Below, piece after piece: positions 41,801 to 45,825 of a stretch of DNA of 64,000 nucleotides; positions within the stretch are counted from its first letter, which is position 1, and each line of letters begins with the position of its first letter. The stretch comes from Heterohyrax brucei (Eukaryota; Chordata; Mammalia; Hyracoidea; Procaviidae), in NCBI GenBank assembly GCA_028571685.1, contig CM053146.1:110087431-110151430 (forward strand), read 5' to 3'. A program made the translations under genes and the position numbers. The notes beneath the pieces were generated by a model that worked only from the letters and a program-made list of their open reading frames with translations, was not told the origin of the DNA and did no database searches.

Positions 41801-42370
41801 TCATGAGGAACTGTTCAAAACCTACAGATTGGGTATAATTTTTCTGGTGCAATACTGCATGGTGTTGTTAAATGAAATTAAAAATAGAGTTACATGGTTG
41901 ACAAAATGGCAACAGCAGTCAAGGGGACAATGCCTAGGACTTACTTGTCCTTACTGAAACCTAAGCCTGGCTTTCCTGTAAAGTAGGCTACTTCATTGAC
42001 CAGTGAGATCCTCTCAGCCCTCCTCCACCAACCAAAGACACTGTAACAGAGCTTCCAATCTCACTGATCAATGAAATCTCACCAGACCTTCAACAGTAAA
42101 TTGTATAAGCCAATCAGAAATAAACTGCATTTGCTTCCACATTTTGTCAGTCTAAGCCCATCACTTCTGATACTCAATGGAGTATCACATGTAAGTTTGA
42201 TGCTACCCAATTCTTTACTTATCTGCCCAAATTTCATTTAATAATTAATTTTACTATTGACTCAGTTTCTCTTGGCAGAGCATAGTATTAAGCTCATGAT
42301 TTTCTTTCACTCTTAGATTCCAAGAGATGACCCCAAAACATTTAAGCCTTGGTCTATTCCTATAGCATAA
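1442..42370 (+). CDS. AOX2: Aldehyde oxidase (AOX2/AOX3L1-like), C-terminal half, 16 exons, 5' part outside window
   Basis: Aldehyde oxidases are cytosolic molybdo-flavoenzymes (2Fe-2S, FAD and molybdenum-cofactor domains, about 1340 residues) that oxidise aldehydes and hydroxylate N-heterocycles. The window holds 16 exons joined in one open frame, 1896 nt including the stop, about 631 residues: most of the Mo-cofactor domain. Visible signatures in order are [10 protein letters not shown] (cofactor-contacting Gln), [16 protein letters not shown] (Arg of the Mo pocket) and GLGESG (catalytic Glu). All introns are GT/AG. Valine follows GGK and Phe sits where xanthine dehydrogenase has its substrate-binding Arg, which favours aldehyde oxidase over xanthine dehydrogenase. 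BZW1 lies next downstream, as for mammalian AOX2, so AOX2 is the preferred paralogue; AOX4 is the main alternative. If the gene has the usual 35 exons, these are exons 20-35. The family identity is very secure; the paralogue number is moderately so. Confidence 0.9.
1925..2049 (+). CDS. AOX2: AOX exon (likely exon 21), GGQ cofactor motif
   Basis: The exon opens after gtgccgaacag and encodes [20 protein letters not shown] and ends at [11 protein letters not shown] before donor gtgacc. The Gln of GGQ is the residue that in xanthine dehydrogenase (Gln767) contacts the molybdenum cofactor. Phase is continuous with the flanking exons. Confidence 0.95.
2213..2380 (+). repeat. AfroSINE with 10-bp target-site duplication
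   Basis: Full sense copy (ccctggtggcgtagtggtta to agagttgggtttgggg). The flanking direct repeat GGTCTTGTCA at 2203-2212 and 2381-2390 marks the insertion. Confidence 0.93.
2869..3002 (+). CDS. AOX2: AOX exon (likely exon 22), GGGFGGK motif
   Basis: It runs from ttttacag to gtaagt and encodes [10 protein letters not shown], then [12 protein letters not shown], ending GAIAAVGAI plus two bases of a Lys codon. The residue after GGK is Val, where xanthine dehydrogenases carry the purine-binding Glu; this substitution is typical of aldehyde oxidases. An antisense AfroSINE starts about 20 bp past the donor. Confidence 0.95.
3024..3184 (-). repeat. AfroSINE close to an AOX splice donor
   Basis: Antisense copy running from aaacccactgctgtcaagtc to accactccaccaccagggc, starting about 20 bp past the exon ending at 3002. 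Confidence 0.9.
3265..3410 (+). repeat. MIR-type ancient SINE
   Basis: Ctggctgtgtgtccttgggc, then tatctataaaatgtagataa and attattgcaaaa-like middle match MIR in order. Confidence 0.75.
3470..3560 (-). repeat. AfroSINE, long-subfamily fragment
   Basis: Gttgttgttaatggc... ctctgactcatggtggcccc resembles the tail of the longer antisense AfroSINE form; only the 3' part is recognisable. Confidence 0.5.
3675..4335 (-). repeat. Unclassified poly(A) retroelement 3' region (family A)
   Basis: It begins with a T-rich start followed by atgaaggtttacagagcaaa and ggttgccaaccacacagctt. The same block recurs at 26450-26780 and 61258-61690 (minus) and at 21350-21505 and 51090-51285 (plus). An L1-type 3'UTR is the best guess. 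Confidence 0.55.
4336..4852. other. AOX intron stretch without recognised feature
   Basis: Pyrimidine-rich unique-looking sequence within the intron between exons at 2869 and 6289. Short open frames here show no family resemblance. Confidence 0.4.
4853..5055 (-). repeat. AfroSINE, long subfamily
   Basis: Antisense: atttcaactccagtcacccc, an extra middle block, then tttcagttagcagctgagca and cttaactgtttgccccac. Confidence 0.75.
5119..5282 (+). repeat. AfroSINE with 13-bp target-site duplication
   Basis: Sense copy flanked by CTAGGAAGCACTT at 5106-5118 and 5283-5295. It inserted exactly at the 5' junction of the RTE fragment that follows. Confidence 0.9.
5290..5530 (+). mobile_element. RTE/BovB-type LINE, 3' end, 5'-truncated
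   Basis: Gaaccg-like block acatgttctcaggaaggatc, then aagaggaagaccctcaacaa and gatggattgacacagtggg match the C-terminal RT and 3' end seen in longer copies at 12.2, 48.3 and 52.3 kb. It ends in the SINE-like tail tatgagtcggaactgacttg. Confidence 0.75.
5611..5742 (+). repeat. AfroSINE lacking its A box
   Basis: Goes directly from gggaaaccca to aaaggtcgacagttcaaatc, so the A-box segment is deleted; the 3' half is normal. Confidence 0.8.
5977..6030 (+). repeat. AfroSINE 5' fragment
   Basis: Gagccctgacggttcagtgg then ttaagagctccttgattcaa; the rest is missing. Confidence 0.6.
6060..6265 (+). repeat. Degenerate (GGAT/GATG)n microsatellite
   Basis: About 200 bp of diverged ggatggat, gaatggat and gggtgggt units, ending 24 bp before the AOX exon at 6289. 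Confidence 0.85.
6289..6376 (+). CDS. AOX2: AOX exon (likely exon 23)
   Basis: Acceptor ttttctttag, donor gtgagt. It encodes [20 protein letters not shown] followed by RHPLFGKYK, a highly conserved AOX/XDH block. It is squeezed between a degenerate GGAT tract upstream and a poly(A) retroelement inserted 24 bp after the donor. Confidence 0.95.
6401..6736 (+). mobile_element. Poly(A) retroelement 3' end (family B), 11-bp duplication
   Basis: Starts cccaagtcagtgctgccctc, carries a purine-rich ggaggaaggagagtgg tract and ends in A9. Flanked by ATGAAAGCATT at 6390-6400 and 6737-6747. About 335 bp; nearly identical to the element at 11172-11626. L1-type mobilisation is inferred from the A tail and variable-length duplication. 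Confidence 0.8.
7019..7100 (+). repeat. AfroSINE 3' half
   Basis: Aaaccctgtgaggcagttct to tatgagtcagaatcaactgg. Confidence 0.75.
7417..7603. mobile_element. Small non-autonomous DNA transposon (MITE-like)
   Basis: About 187 bp with terminal inverted repeats: the left end CAGTAAAACCTGCAAAAGCC pairs, with few mismatches, with the right end ggctttcacaggttttagtc-like sequence read on the other strand. No coding capacity; family not recognised and no clear target duplication. Confidence 0.5.
7765..7911 (+). repeat. AfroSINE with 11-bp target-site duplication
   Basis: Sense copy flanked by TATTACTAAGG at 7754-7764 and 7912-7922. Confidence 0.88.
8247..8377 (+). repeat. AfroSINE with internal deletion
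   Basis: Aaactctggtagcacagtgg to gaatcgactcaatggcaat; the ttctactctgtcctatagg block is deleted. Confidence 0.82.
8378..9755. other. AOX intron stretch, AT-rich then unclassified
   Basis: Positions 8378-8530 are AT-rich with (AAT)n and a diverged internal duplication around aaataaatataatttca. The remainder shows nothing I can name; the short frames at 9175-9752 have no family resemblance. Confidence 0.4.
9756..9842 (+). CDS. AOX2: AOX exon (likely exon 24)
   Basis: Acceptor ggtgacag, donor gtatgt; 29 codons starting [20 protein letters not shown] and ending VLDHSEL. Frame is continuous with both neighbours. Confidence 0.94.
10027..10218 (+). CDS. AOX2: AOX exon (likely exon 25), FRGFG motif
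   Basis: Sixty-four codons between acceptor tcttag and donor gtgagg. It starts [15 protein letters not shown] and contains [20 protein letters not shown], where the Arg of FRGFG lines the molybdenum pocket. The Phe in VTEF aligns by my reading with the substrate-binding Arg880/881 of xanthine dehydrogenase, so guanidinium contact with purines is absent. Confidence 0.96.
10394..10592 (-). repeat. AfroSINE, long subfamily
   Basis: Antisense: ttgactctgactcatggcga, middle block caggtctttcttccaaagca, then ttttgattagcagccaagtg. Confidence 0.82.
10847..11866 (+). mobile_element. Solo LTR, ERVL/MaLR-like, 5-bp duplication, with nested insert
   Basis: Starts TGTCATGGACTGAATTATGT, ends ccagatgactaagaCA, and contains aataaa near 11795. 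It is flanked by ATGCC at 10842-10846 and 11867-11871. About 544 bp without its insert at 11172-11626. Relatives are at 14721, 27189, 29063 and 49515. Confidence 0.8.
11172..11626 (+). mobile_element. Poly(A) retroelement (family B), 21-bp duplication
   Basis: It starts agacaggagtctcactggga, has the same purine-rich tract as 6401-6736 and ends in about 16 A. The duplication begins aagagtagagcatgtgc and spans 11151-11171 and 11627-11647. Confidence 0.88.
12401..12600 (-). repeat. Possible L1 fragment
   Basis: Aaccactccattattgatac and gctgcagtgaacatctgcag resemble the antisense L1 3' region common in mammals. Fit is partial. Confidence 0.4.
12601..14100. other. AOX intron flanks, nothing further recognised
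   Basis: Apart from the exon at 13026-13253, this stretch shows no repeat or gene I can name. Confidence 0.4.
13026..13253 (+). CDS. AOX2: AOX exon (likely exon 26)
   Basis: Seventy-six codons between tatttcag and gtaaga, starting [17 protein letters not shown] and ending [14 protein letters not shown]. It is the longest exon in the window and is free of stops. Confidence 0.96.
14103..14142 (+). repeat. (CG)n(CA)n microsatellite
   Basis: Five to six CG steps followed by about 13 CA steps, an uninterrupted alternating purine-pyrimidine tract. Confidence 0.95.
14240..14405 (+). repeat. MIR-type ancient SINE
   Basis: Tagctgtgtgacattaagcc, taacctctgtgagcctcag, then ggataaatgagatacaaa and ggattcttggcacactctgg follow the MIR consensus. 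Confidence 0.75.
14721..15295 (+). mobile_element. Solo LTR, ERVL/MaLR-like, with SINE insert
   Basis: Starts TGTTATGGATTGAATTGTGT and ends near ctacccacttgtggtgtttc and gacagcacc, like the LTR at 10847. A SINE sits at 14827-14986. The exact 3' end is unclear because another SINE abuts it. Confidence 0.65.
14827..14986 (+). repeat. AfroSINE with 13-bp target-site duplication inside an LTR
   Basis: Flanked by TTTTGTTATGTTG at 14814-14826 and 14987-14999. Confidence 0.92.
15298..15505 (-). repeat. AfroSINE, long subfamily
   Basis: Antisense: aaacccactgccactgagtt, agactgtaagtctttacgga, then agctgagcacctggactgcc. Confidence 0.82.
16252..16446 (-). repeat. AfroSINE, long subfamily
   Basis: Antisense: aaaccagctgctgtggactc, aggtctttcttctgagacac, tgggtgcacatgaacttgca. 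Confidence 0.75.
16447..18675. other. AOX intron sequence without recognised features (exon 17070-17165 aside)
   Basis: Mostly unique-looking sequence. Short A-rich and T-rich tracts occur near 18280-18310. Confidence 0.4.
17070..17165 (+). CDS. AOX2: AOX exon (likely exon 27)
   Basis: Thirty-two codons after ttttaccag, starting [20 protein letters not shown] and ending GIHTKMLQ before gtaaaa. The [14 protein letters not shown] block is strongly conserved across AOX and XDH. Confidence 0.96.
18676..18845 (-). repeat. AfroSINE
   Basis: Antisense: gcgcactgccatggacttga to ctcaaccactatgccaccag. Confidence 0.88.
19135..19263 (+). CDS. AOX2: AOX exon (likely exon 28)
   Basis: Forty-three codons between ttctcatag and gtgatt: [20 protein letters not shown], then [21 protein letters not shown]. 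The VPN and TAAS blocks are typical of the cofactor-binding loop of the family. Confidence 0.96.
19438..19605 (-). repeat. AfroSINE inserted in an older SINE fragment
   Basis: Antisense full copy with TGTGTATA at 19414-19421 and 19606-19613 as likely duplication. The host at 19368-19415 (gttgttaattgccatggagt) is itself a long-type AfroSINE fragment. Confidence 0.85.
19614..21340. other. AOX intron stretch without recognised features
   Basis: No exon, SINE or LTR recognised here. The open frame at 20782-21186 (134 codons) has no family resemblance. Confidence 0.4.
21350..21505 (+). mobile_element. Poly(A) retroelement 3' end (family A)
   Basis: Gtcactaaactgtacatgtg, ttggtgtatgttttgcttgt and an ending with aaaataaataaaattt resemble, in sense, the antisense copies at 3675 and 61258. 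Confidence 0.5.
22178..22252 (+). CDS. AOX2: AOX exon (likely exon 29)
   Basis: Twenty-five codons after ctttcaag: [16 protein letters not shown] then NPEGTWKDW before gtaggt. Confidence 0.93.
22484..22680 (+). repeat. AfroSINE, long subfamily
   Basis: Ttcctgggtaacacaaatgg, aaaggtatctcagaagaaaa, cagtcattgaaaaccctgtg: sense copy of the long form. Confidence 0.72.
22847..23017 (-). repeat. AfroSINE with 9-bp target-site duplication
   Basis: Antisense full copy flanked by TGTTTGAGG at 22838-22846 and 23018-23026. Confidence 0.92.
23460..23512 (+). CDS. AOX2: AOX exon (likely exon 30)
   Basis: Short exon between attctgcag and gtaaaa: [17 protein letters not shown] plus two bases of an Arg codon completed by the next exon. 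Confidence 0.92.
23705..23775 (-). repeat. AfroSINE 3' fragment
   Basis: Ctcactgccatccagtcaat then acatagcaaccctacagtat. Confidence 0.7.
23868..24004 (+). repeat. AfroSINE, 5' part deleted
   Basis: Aaaggtcagcagttcaaatg to acttgatggcggttggtttg; A box missing. Confidence 0.82.
24005..24172 (+). repeat. AfroSINE, long subfamily, adjoining the previous copy
   Basis: Agtggtaaaatggtgaagca, ctaacccaaaggcgggcagt, attacagttgtcctagaagg. Confidence 0.65.
24608..24755 (-). repeat. Diverged AfroSINE
   Basis: Aaacctactgccaagttgat and tccaacttacagcgaccctg are clear; the remainder is diverged. Confidence 0.55.
24887..25030 (-). repeat. AfroSINE
   Basis: Antisense with a deletion in the middle; ends ttaaccactacaccaccagg. 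It lies 125 bp before the AOX exon at 25155. Confidence 0.88.
25155..25269 (+). CDS. AOX2: AOX exon (likely exon 31)
   Basis: Acceptor ttcatcag, donor gtaagt. It completes the Arg codon and reads [20 protein letters not shown] followed by [18 protein letters not shown]. Confidence 0.96.
25779..25920 (-). repeat. AfroSINE
   Basis: Tatccactgtcatcaatagt, aacagagtaggtcgccccac, ttaaccactgtaccaccaga. Confidence 0.82.
26450..26780 (-). mobile_element. Poly(A) retroelement 3' region (family A), diverged
   Basis: Tttttttattgtaattaaat and gtactctgtacttccagtgc with the same pyrimidine-rich middle as 3780-3900. Assignment is by overall resemblance. Confidence 0.4.
26831..26874 (+). repeat. (GT)n microsatellite
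   Basis: About 15 uninterrupted TG steps followed by gcatgg and further GT steps. Confidence 0.95.
27189..27680 (+). mobile_element. Solo LTR, ERVL/MaLR-like
   Basis: TGTCATGGACTGAATTGTGT at the left, gccatccccttgtgatattt and gcagcactaagtgactaaaa at the right; same family as 10847. No clear target duplication. Confidence 0.72.
27908..28095 (+). repeat. AfroSINE, long subfamily
   Basis: Ttggaatctctgggggatgc, aaaggtgcctcagaagaaag, atcagccactgaaacccagt. Confidence 0.78.
28402..28790 (-). mobile_element. LTR, ERVL/MaLR-like, antisense
   Basis: Left end tgttttagtcagttccctag and right end acacaattcactccatgac are the reversed ends of the 10847-type LTR. Confidence 0.68.
29063..29592 (+). mobile_element. 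Solo LTR, ERVL/MaLR-like
   Basis: TGTCATGGATTGAATTATGT to cctagatgactaaaata. Flanks CCCAC (29058-29062) and GCCAC (29593-29597) look like a 5-bp duplication with one change. Confidence 0.75.
29960..30025 (+). CDS. AOX2: AOX exon (likely exon 32), with Gly-to-Cys change
   Basis: Twenty-two codons between cttggcag and gtaggt: [20 protein letters not shown] then GQ. Family members normally read DxGCS or DVGSS here; the codon TGC replaces the expected Gly codon. Frame and splice sites are otherwise normal. Confidence 0.95.
30136..30324 (+). CDS. AOX2: AOX exon (likely exon 33)
   Basis: Sixty-three codons between ccccttcag and gtaagc, starting [20 protein letters not shown] and ending [12 protein letters not shown]; includes the conserved [12 protein letters not shown] segment. 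The intron before it is only 110 bp. Confidence 0.97.
30759..30786 (+). repeat. (AC)n microsatellite
   Basis: Fourteen uninterrupted AC steps. Confidence 0.95.
30886..31000 (+). repeat. L2-like ancient LINE fragment
   Basis: Caatcacttattgagaccct, tattatgtttaagactgtgc and tctagcagcctggagtctag follow the common L2 3' pattern. It ends 33 bp before an AOX exon. Confidence 0.5.
31033..31200 (+). CDS. AOX2: AOX exon (likely exon 34), catalytic Glu
   Basis: Fifty-six codons between tttctggcag and gtatgg: [20 protein letters not shown] and on to [13 protein letters not shown]. The Glu of GLGESG is the general base (Glu1261 in bovine xanthine dehydrogenase), so the catalytic residue is intact. Confidence 0.97.
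31255..31748 (-). mobile_element. LTR, ERVL/MaLR-like, antisense
   Basis: Right end ggacacacttcaatccctga CA mirrors TGTCAtgga...gtgtcc; left end ctacaacaagaataccacaa mirrors the ttgtggtatt end of the family. Confidence 0.6.
31966..32334 (+). repeat. AfroSINE with internal minisatellite expansion
   Basis: The 5' half is diverged (agccctgctgactcaggggt, tggaacccaccagccatccc); the 3' half holds six tandem 34-bp units at 32099-32300, then the normal tail tatgagttggaagcaactca. Confidence 0.88.
32099..32300 (+). repeat. Six-unit 34-bp tandem repeat
   Basis: Units at 32099-32132, 32133-32164 (32 bp), 32165-32198, 32199-32232, 32233-32266 and 32267-32300, each tatggggcagttctgctctg plus tcctatagggtcac with zero to a few changes. 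Confidence 0.95.
32608..33534 (+). mobile_element. Solo LTR, ERVK-like (6-bp duplication)
   Basis: Starts TGCCGGGGGCCAGCCTCGGC, ends gatgggcctcggCA, flanked by TAGGAC at 32602-32607 and 33535-33540. 927 bp, contains AATAAA at 33108-33113. The 6-bp duplication and TG...CA ends point to a class II endogenous retrovirus; no internal genes are present. It is in sense with AOX. Confidence 0.8.
33714..33872 (+). repeat. AfroSINE with 11-bp target-site duplication
   Basis: Flanked by ATACTGATTGA at 33703-33713 and 33873-33883. Confidence 0.92.
33873..34010 (-). repeat. MIR/L2-class ancient repeat
   Basis: Gattgagcactgttctaaat, aactctgttaggtaatgact, ttaaggaaacagg. The tail gttacacagccagtaagcag continues near 34650 beyond younger insertions. 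Confidence 0.55.
34083..34245 (+). repeat. AfroSINE
   Basis: Aaccctggtggcacagtggt to gactcaatggcagtggattt. Confidence 0.88.
34280..34345 (+). repeat. MaLR-like LTR fragment
   Basis: Ggctaggccatgattcccag then tattgtatgat matches the 5' part of the LTR at 10847. Confidence 0.5.
34792..34950 (+). repeat. AfroSINE
   Basis: Aaaccatggtggcatagtgg to attgagtcaatggcagtgac. Confidence 0.88.
35126..35280 (-). repeat. AfroSINE
   Basis: Antisense: aactcactgccgttgagttg to tacccactacaccatcagtg. Confidence 0.88.
35475..35655 (-). repeat. AfroSINE with 14-bp target-site duplication
   Basis: Flanked by CTGAATGAAGTGAG (35461-35474) and CTGAATGAACTGAG (35656-35669), one mismatch. Confidence 0.9.
36184..36445 (+). 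repeat. AfroSINE with an inverted SINE fragment inside
   Basis: Sense copy (ggagccttggtggtgcaatg) interrupted by an antisense block aaacccactgccgtggagtg to cacagtgaccctggagcc, then the sense tail tgctgtgagtcaaaatctac. Confidence 0.75.
36446..37650. other. Last AOX intron, stretch without recognised features
   Basis: AT-rich sequence with several A runs (36684, 37295). No exon of AOX is expected or seen. Confidence 0.4.
37652..37858 (-). repeat. AfroSINE, long subfamily
   Basis: Gtgcgctgtcaagtgggttc, ggctttctaggcggtaagcg, ggttagcagccaagtgtttt. Confidence 0.82.
37870..38032 (-). repeat. AfroSINE
   Basis: Antisense full copy; GTTACTTA at 37862-37869 and 38040-38047 is a likely duplication. 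Confidence 0.88.
38050..39110. other. Last AOX intron, no recognised feature
   Basis: GC-moderate unique-looking sequence. The open frame 37978-38376 begins inside the SINE and shows no family resemblance. Confidence 0.4.
39112..39280 (+). repeat. AfroSINE
   Basis: Gaaaccctggtggtgaagtg to gacgacagcgagtttggttt. AGAACCA occurs on both sides. Confidence 0.88.
40163..40295 (+). repeat. Partial AfroSINE, long type
   Basis: Gacctggtgatctgctccca, cacagcctggaaaatcccat, ggtgtcaccatgagttggc. Confidence 0.65.
40331..40528 (-). repeat. AfroSINE, long subfamily
   Basis: Ctcactgccattgagtcatt, cttccaaggctaccgatctt, agccaagcactttaagcact. Confidence 0.82.
40570..41060 (-). repeat. LTR-like sequence with about 75-bp tandem units, SINE-interrupted
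   Basis: Two and a half diverged units of the form aacagataagcaagctgct, atagccatgtctgtt, taaggaatattacagaac; the third is split by the SINE at 40829-41022. The reverse of ttttattggg at 40608 is a sense AATAAA, which suggests an antisense LTR. Confidence 0.55.
40829..41022 (-). repeat. AfroSINE with 27-bp internal tandem duplication
   Basis: Antisense copy. Positions 40851-40877 and 40878-40904 are near-identical (gtcaaaccaattccaactca plus taatgac). Confidence 0.88.
41061..42316. other. End of last AOX intron, no recognised feature
   Basis: AT-rich unique-looking sequence leading to the terminal AOX exon. Nothing else could be named. Confidence 0.4.
42317..42370 (+). CDS. AOX2: AOX terminal coding exon with stop (likely exon 35)
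   Basis: After acceptor cactcttag, seventeen codons [17 protein letters not shown] then TAA at 42368-42370. The KPWSI ending is characteristic of aldehyde oxidase C-termini. It lies 11.1 kb beyond the previous exon. Confidence 0.93.
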   Translation: MPRDDPKTFKPWSIPIA

Positions 42371-42400
42371 TATTGCTGTCATTTCCTAAAAGGTAAGATC

Positions 42401-42406
42401 AATAAA
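42401..42406 (+). terminator. Candidate AOX poly(A) signal AATAAA
   Basis: AATAAA occurs 31 bp after the AOX stop codon. A second AATAAA at 42597-42602, about 230 bp after the stop, is an alternative. Which is used cannot be told from sequence alone. Confidence 0.4.
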
Positions 42407-42714
42407 CTAATAGACGACTGCACAAAAGAGTAAGAAATCAACTACTCTGATGGGTTTCAAACTAGGATTCCACAAATGTTTACATCAAGTTGTTTTTAAA
42501 TCAGTGTATCACACCTAACACCAAACTTGCATGGCTTTAGATACTGACAAAGTCAGAATGTTTTATCTAACACAGTAGCTTTTTCTTTTATTTTAAAATA
42601 AAACAAAAAGAACTATGGATTAGATACAGTGAGATATTTTAAAGATCCTTCTTTCAAAAGATTATTTTGAGAATCACAACTTAAATACAATATATCAAAC
42701 TGAAATCTACTGAT

Positions 42715-42780
42715 TACCTATAGAATTGCTATGAGTCAGAATTGACTTGATGGCATTGGGTTTGGTTTGGTTTGGGTTTA
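42715..42780 (+). repeat. AfroSINE 3' tail
   Basis: Attgctatgagtcagaattg then acttgatggcattgggtttg. Confidence 0.8.
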
Positions 42781-42964
42781 TTTGTACGAATTATTTGGCA
42801 GAGTTATCAGCTGCTACAATTTTGTGTTTACCACAAAATGCAGAGTGCCAAAGGCATTGGAGAGTGGCCACAGAAACTCCCTGGGAAGCAAGTCTTGATA
42901 AAAAGAAACACATTTACATAGTTAAAAAATTAAACTTCTGCTTTTCTGCCCACTAAGTGGGCAA

Positions 42965-43355
42965 CAAAGGAGGCCCAGTGGCACAGTGGCTACAGCACTT
43001 GACCACTAACCAAAAGGTAGGTGCTCTGAACCCACCACCTGCTCCACAGGAGAAAGATGCATCCATCTTTTTCCATGAAGATTAAACTCAAACCCAAACC
43101 CACTGCGGTCAAGTCCGTTCCAACTCACGGGGACCCCATGGGACAGAGCAGAACTGACCCAGTGAGTGTCCAAGGAGTGCCTGGTAGATTGAAACTGCTG
43201 ACCTTTTGGTTAGCAGCCACAGAACTCAACCACTATGCAACCAGGGTGTACTCTGTGAGAATTACAGCCCTGGAAATCCTGTGGGGCAGTTCCATTTCTA
43301 TCCTACAGGATTGCTATGAGTTGGAATTGACTCAGTCACAATTGGTTTGGTTTTT
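42965..43355 (+). repeat. AfroSINE interrupted by an opposite-strand AfroSINE
   Basis: Sense 5' half 42965-43086 (gaggcccagtggcacagtgg to ccatgaagatta), antisense full copy 43087-43248, then sense 3' half (gaattacagccctggaaatc to gactcagtcacaattggttt). Confidence 0.9.
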
Positions 43356-43648
43356 ATCGTGGGCTGCAATGGAAAACTTTGAAAGTGTTCTGGAAGACAG
43401 AACTAAATCATCAATTCAAAGAAATAAAATTTTTTCCTTAAAATCAAATTTTCCAATTAATTGTCTAAACAACTTCAAGTATTAACATGTATTATATACA
43501 TTTAATTTCATTGTGCTTTGTCATATAAGAACTTGTATTGATATTTTTGCTGTCAATTTACATAAATAGCTGTTGAGAATTTCCCTTTTTTCAACAGAAA
43601 ATCAAAAATAGGCAATATTTAAAGATCTATCTCAAATTTTTATAAAAC

Positions 43649-43811
43649 CAAAAAGCCCATTGCCATTCAGTTAATTCCAACTCACAGTGACCCTATAGGA
43701 CAGAGTAGAGCTGCCCTATTTAGTTTCCAAGGAGTTCCTGGTGGATTAGAACTGCTGACCTCTTAGTTAGCAGCCATAACAATTAATTACTATACCACCA
43801 GGGGTTTCCTA
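43649..43811 (-). repeat. AfroSINE with 9-bp target-site duplication
   Basis: Flanked by TTATAAAAC at 43640-43648 and 43812-43820. Confidence 0.92.
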
Positions 43812-43820
43812 TTATAAAAC

Positions 43821-45825
43821 AGTAATTTAAAAAACATAGACTCAGAAATGGGGTACAAAATTATCTGAACTCTTTTTCTCTCTACCTCTTTTTTTCTGTT
43901 TTAAAGTTAAATGTGGCTATAAATCCACTGTAATATCTATCTGAAATGATGCCTGTAAAATGCACAGTATGATGTCTGTCTAACACACAGTACTCAGTAA
44001 AGGAGAGCTATACACACACACATTCAGCTATGCTACATACCAGACTTTTAAGAGATTAGCAACCACCAACCACCAAACTGACTTGTTTGCAATAAGTTTT
44101 GAAAACAGTTTAGAATTAGTTAGGATTTTCTCCATGCCACCAATCAAACGAAAATTTAGATATAAATTGTATTGTGAGCCTGGAACTATCATTTTTAACC
44201 TACAATTTAAAATTTTTGTATTTTTCAAAATAGCATAATTGTTCTTATATATTTCAGGCTTTTTTTTGCAAATATTAAATATTGAGAGTTAAACCACATT
44301 TACATCATATACGTGTGGAAGGGTCTATTTTCCTACATAACATTTTGAACTTCTGCTAGAAATATTCAAAAATTTCTGGTTTTCCTACAAGTGAAACTTT
44401 CCATTTTGTAAAACAAACACACAGAAGCTAAGGGAGAGTCAGTAACTATCCAGATGTATTTAGTCATCTGTAAAGCACACCAACCCAAGGTTTCAACTCC
44501 TGTTGTTCTTACACAGAAACACACACAAAAGTTGGGTACACTTTGTTTAATAATTATTCTCTTTTTTTTTTCCCCAGGTGTTTCATTTTTTTTCACAATT
44601 TATAAGATGGCTTGTACTGGCAACTGGACTCCAAACTGCTATTCTTATAGTGTTGTAAAAAAAAAACAAATGTTTAGGAGTATTCTTTGCTTTGATTAAG
44701 TTGACCAGATGAATCATTATTACTTAGACTTGCCAGCCTAGATGCCACCGGGCAAACACTGCAATATTCACAGCAAACAAGTATAATGCTAATTCACTTC
44801 TGAAGAAATTATGTAAATGTTGCTGTAAAAGCCACTTTTTCATTTCTGGGGACATACGGTCTAACTGGACTGGTAGTACAGGTTACAATCACAGGATGAA
44901 AGACACTTCTTAGTAGATAAACATGTGATTACTTTCCCAGTGCTGCATTCAATTCACAAGCAGCCAGAGCAGTGACATCAAACTAGTTTTTTTTTCTTTC
45001 CACACATTGATGACGGGTCTATGTATACGCACTTGACAGCAAAGGAGTGCTGTTTTCCTTAGAAAAATCTGATATTCAACTGGCTAACATTCTTTCAGAA
45101 TTTGGAAAAAGCGATGTAAAAACATTTTCAGTGAGTTTATTTTTTATTTCATGAATAACATCTGATTTGCATCAGAGTTGCAGAAATACTTCACGGCTCA
45201 GTTTTCCACATGCTGATAGGAATAACACGGAGCAAAACAATTACAAATTGTAACTACCCCTTTGTTGCAGTTTAAAACATGTAGTATGTTCACCAAATTC
45301 CTGCTAATCTGAGTTTTAGGGGCCTTCAGAGGAGGGCAAACCAGCATATGAATCAGGCCTCACTTGACCAGACAGTCAGGGGTAAGTGATGCTCTGCCAG
45401 CCAGAATTCACATGATCGGGTCCACCAACCCATCCCCCAGAGGGAACTCTGAAGTGAACGCAGAACGTGAGACTGAGGTGAGGGTGCCTGGTGACATGTG
45501 AGAGGAGGTACCCAATGAGGCACGCAGTACAGTTGCAGTGACGGCAACAAGAATGTCTGCTGGAAAGAACCGAGGCACAGTTGTCCACAGGCCACATCCA
45601 CTGCCTCTGGTGGCTACACAAGGCCACAAGAGCACGAGGGAAGAAGGCAAACAACACAGGAACTCAAAAAGGAAGGAGACAGGAGCCGAAGGGTCATGGG
45701 AAAGGCAAAAATTACGCAAGATACATGAACAGAAGAGACCGGGAGCTGATTGGGAGTGGTCAGGGTGAAATGTGTTGCTGGTAATAAAAATAAAAAATTT
45801 GTTTTAGCTCTTCTGAAAATAAACT
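43821..45825. other. Intergenic, no recognised feature
   Basis: AT-rich sequence followed by a GC-richer block (45340-45760). Overlapping open frames in the latter on both strands reflect composition and match no family I know. Confidence 0.4.

Noticed and set aside
45353-45768. Cluster of overlapping open frames on both strands
   Set aside because: Typical of a GC-rich non-coding block; no family signature in any frame.
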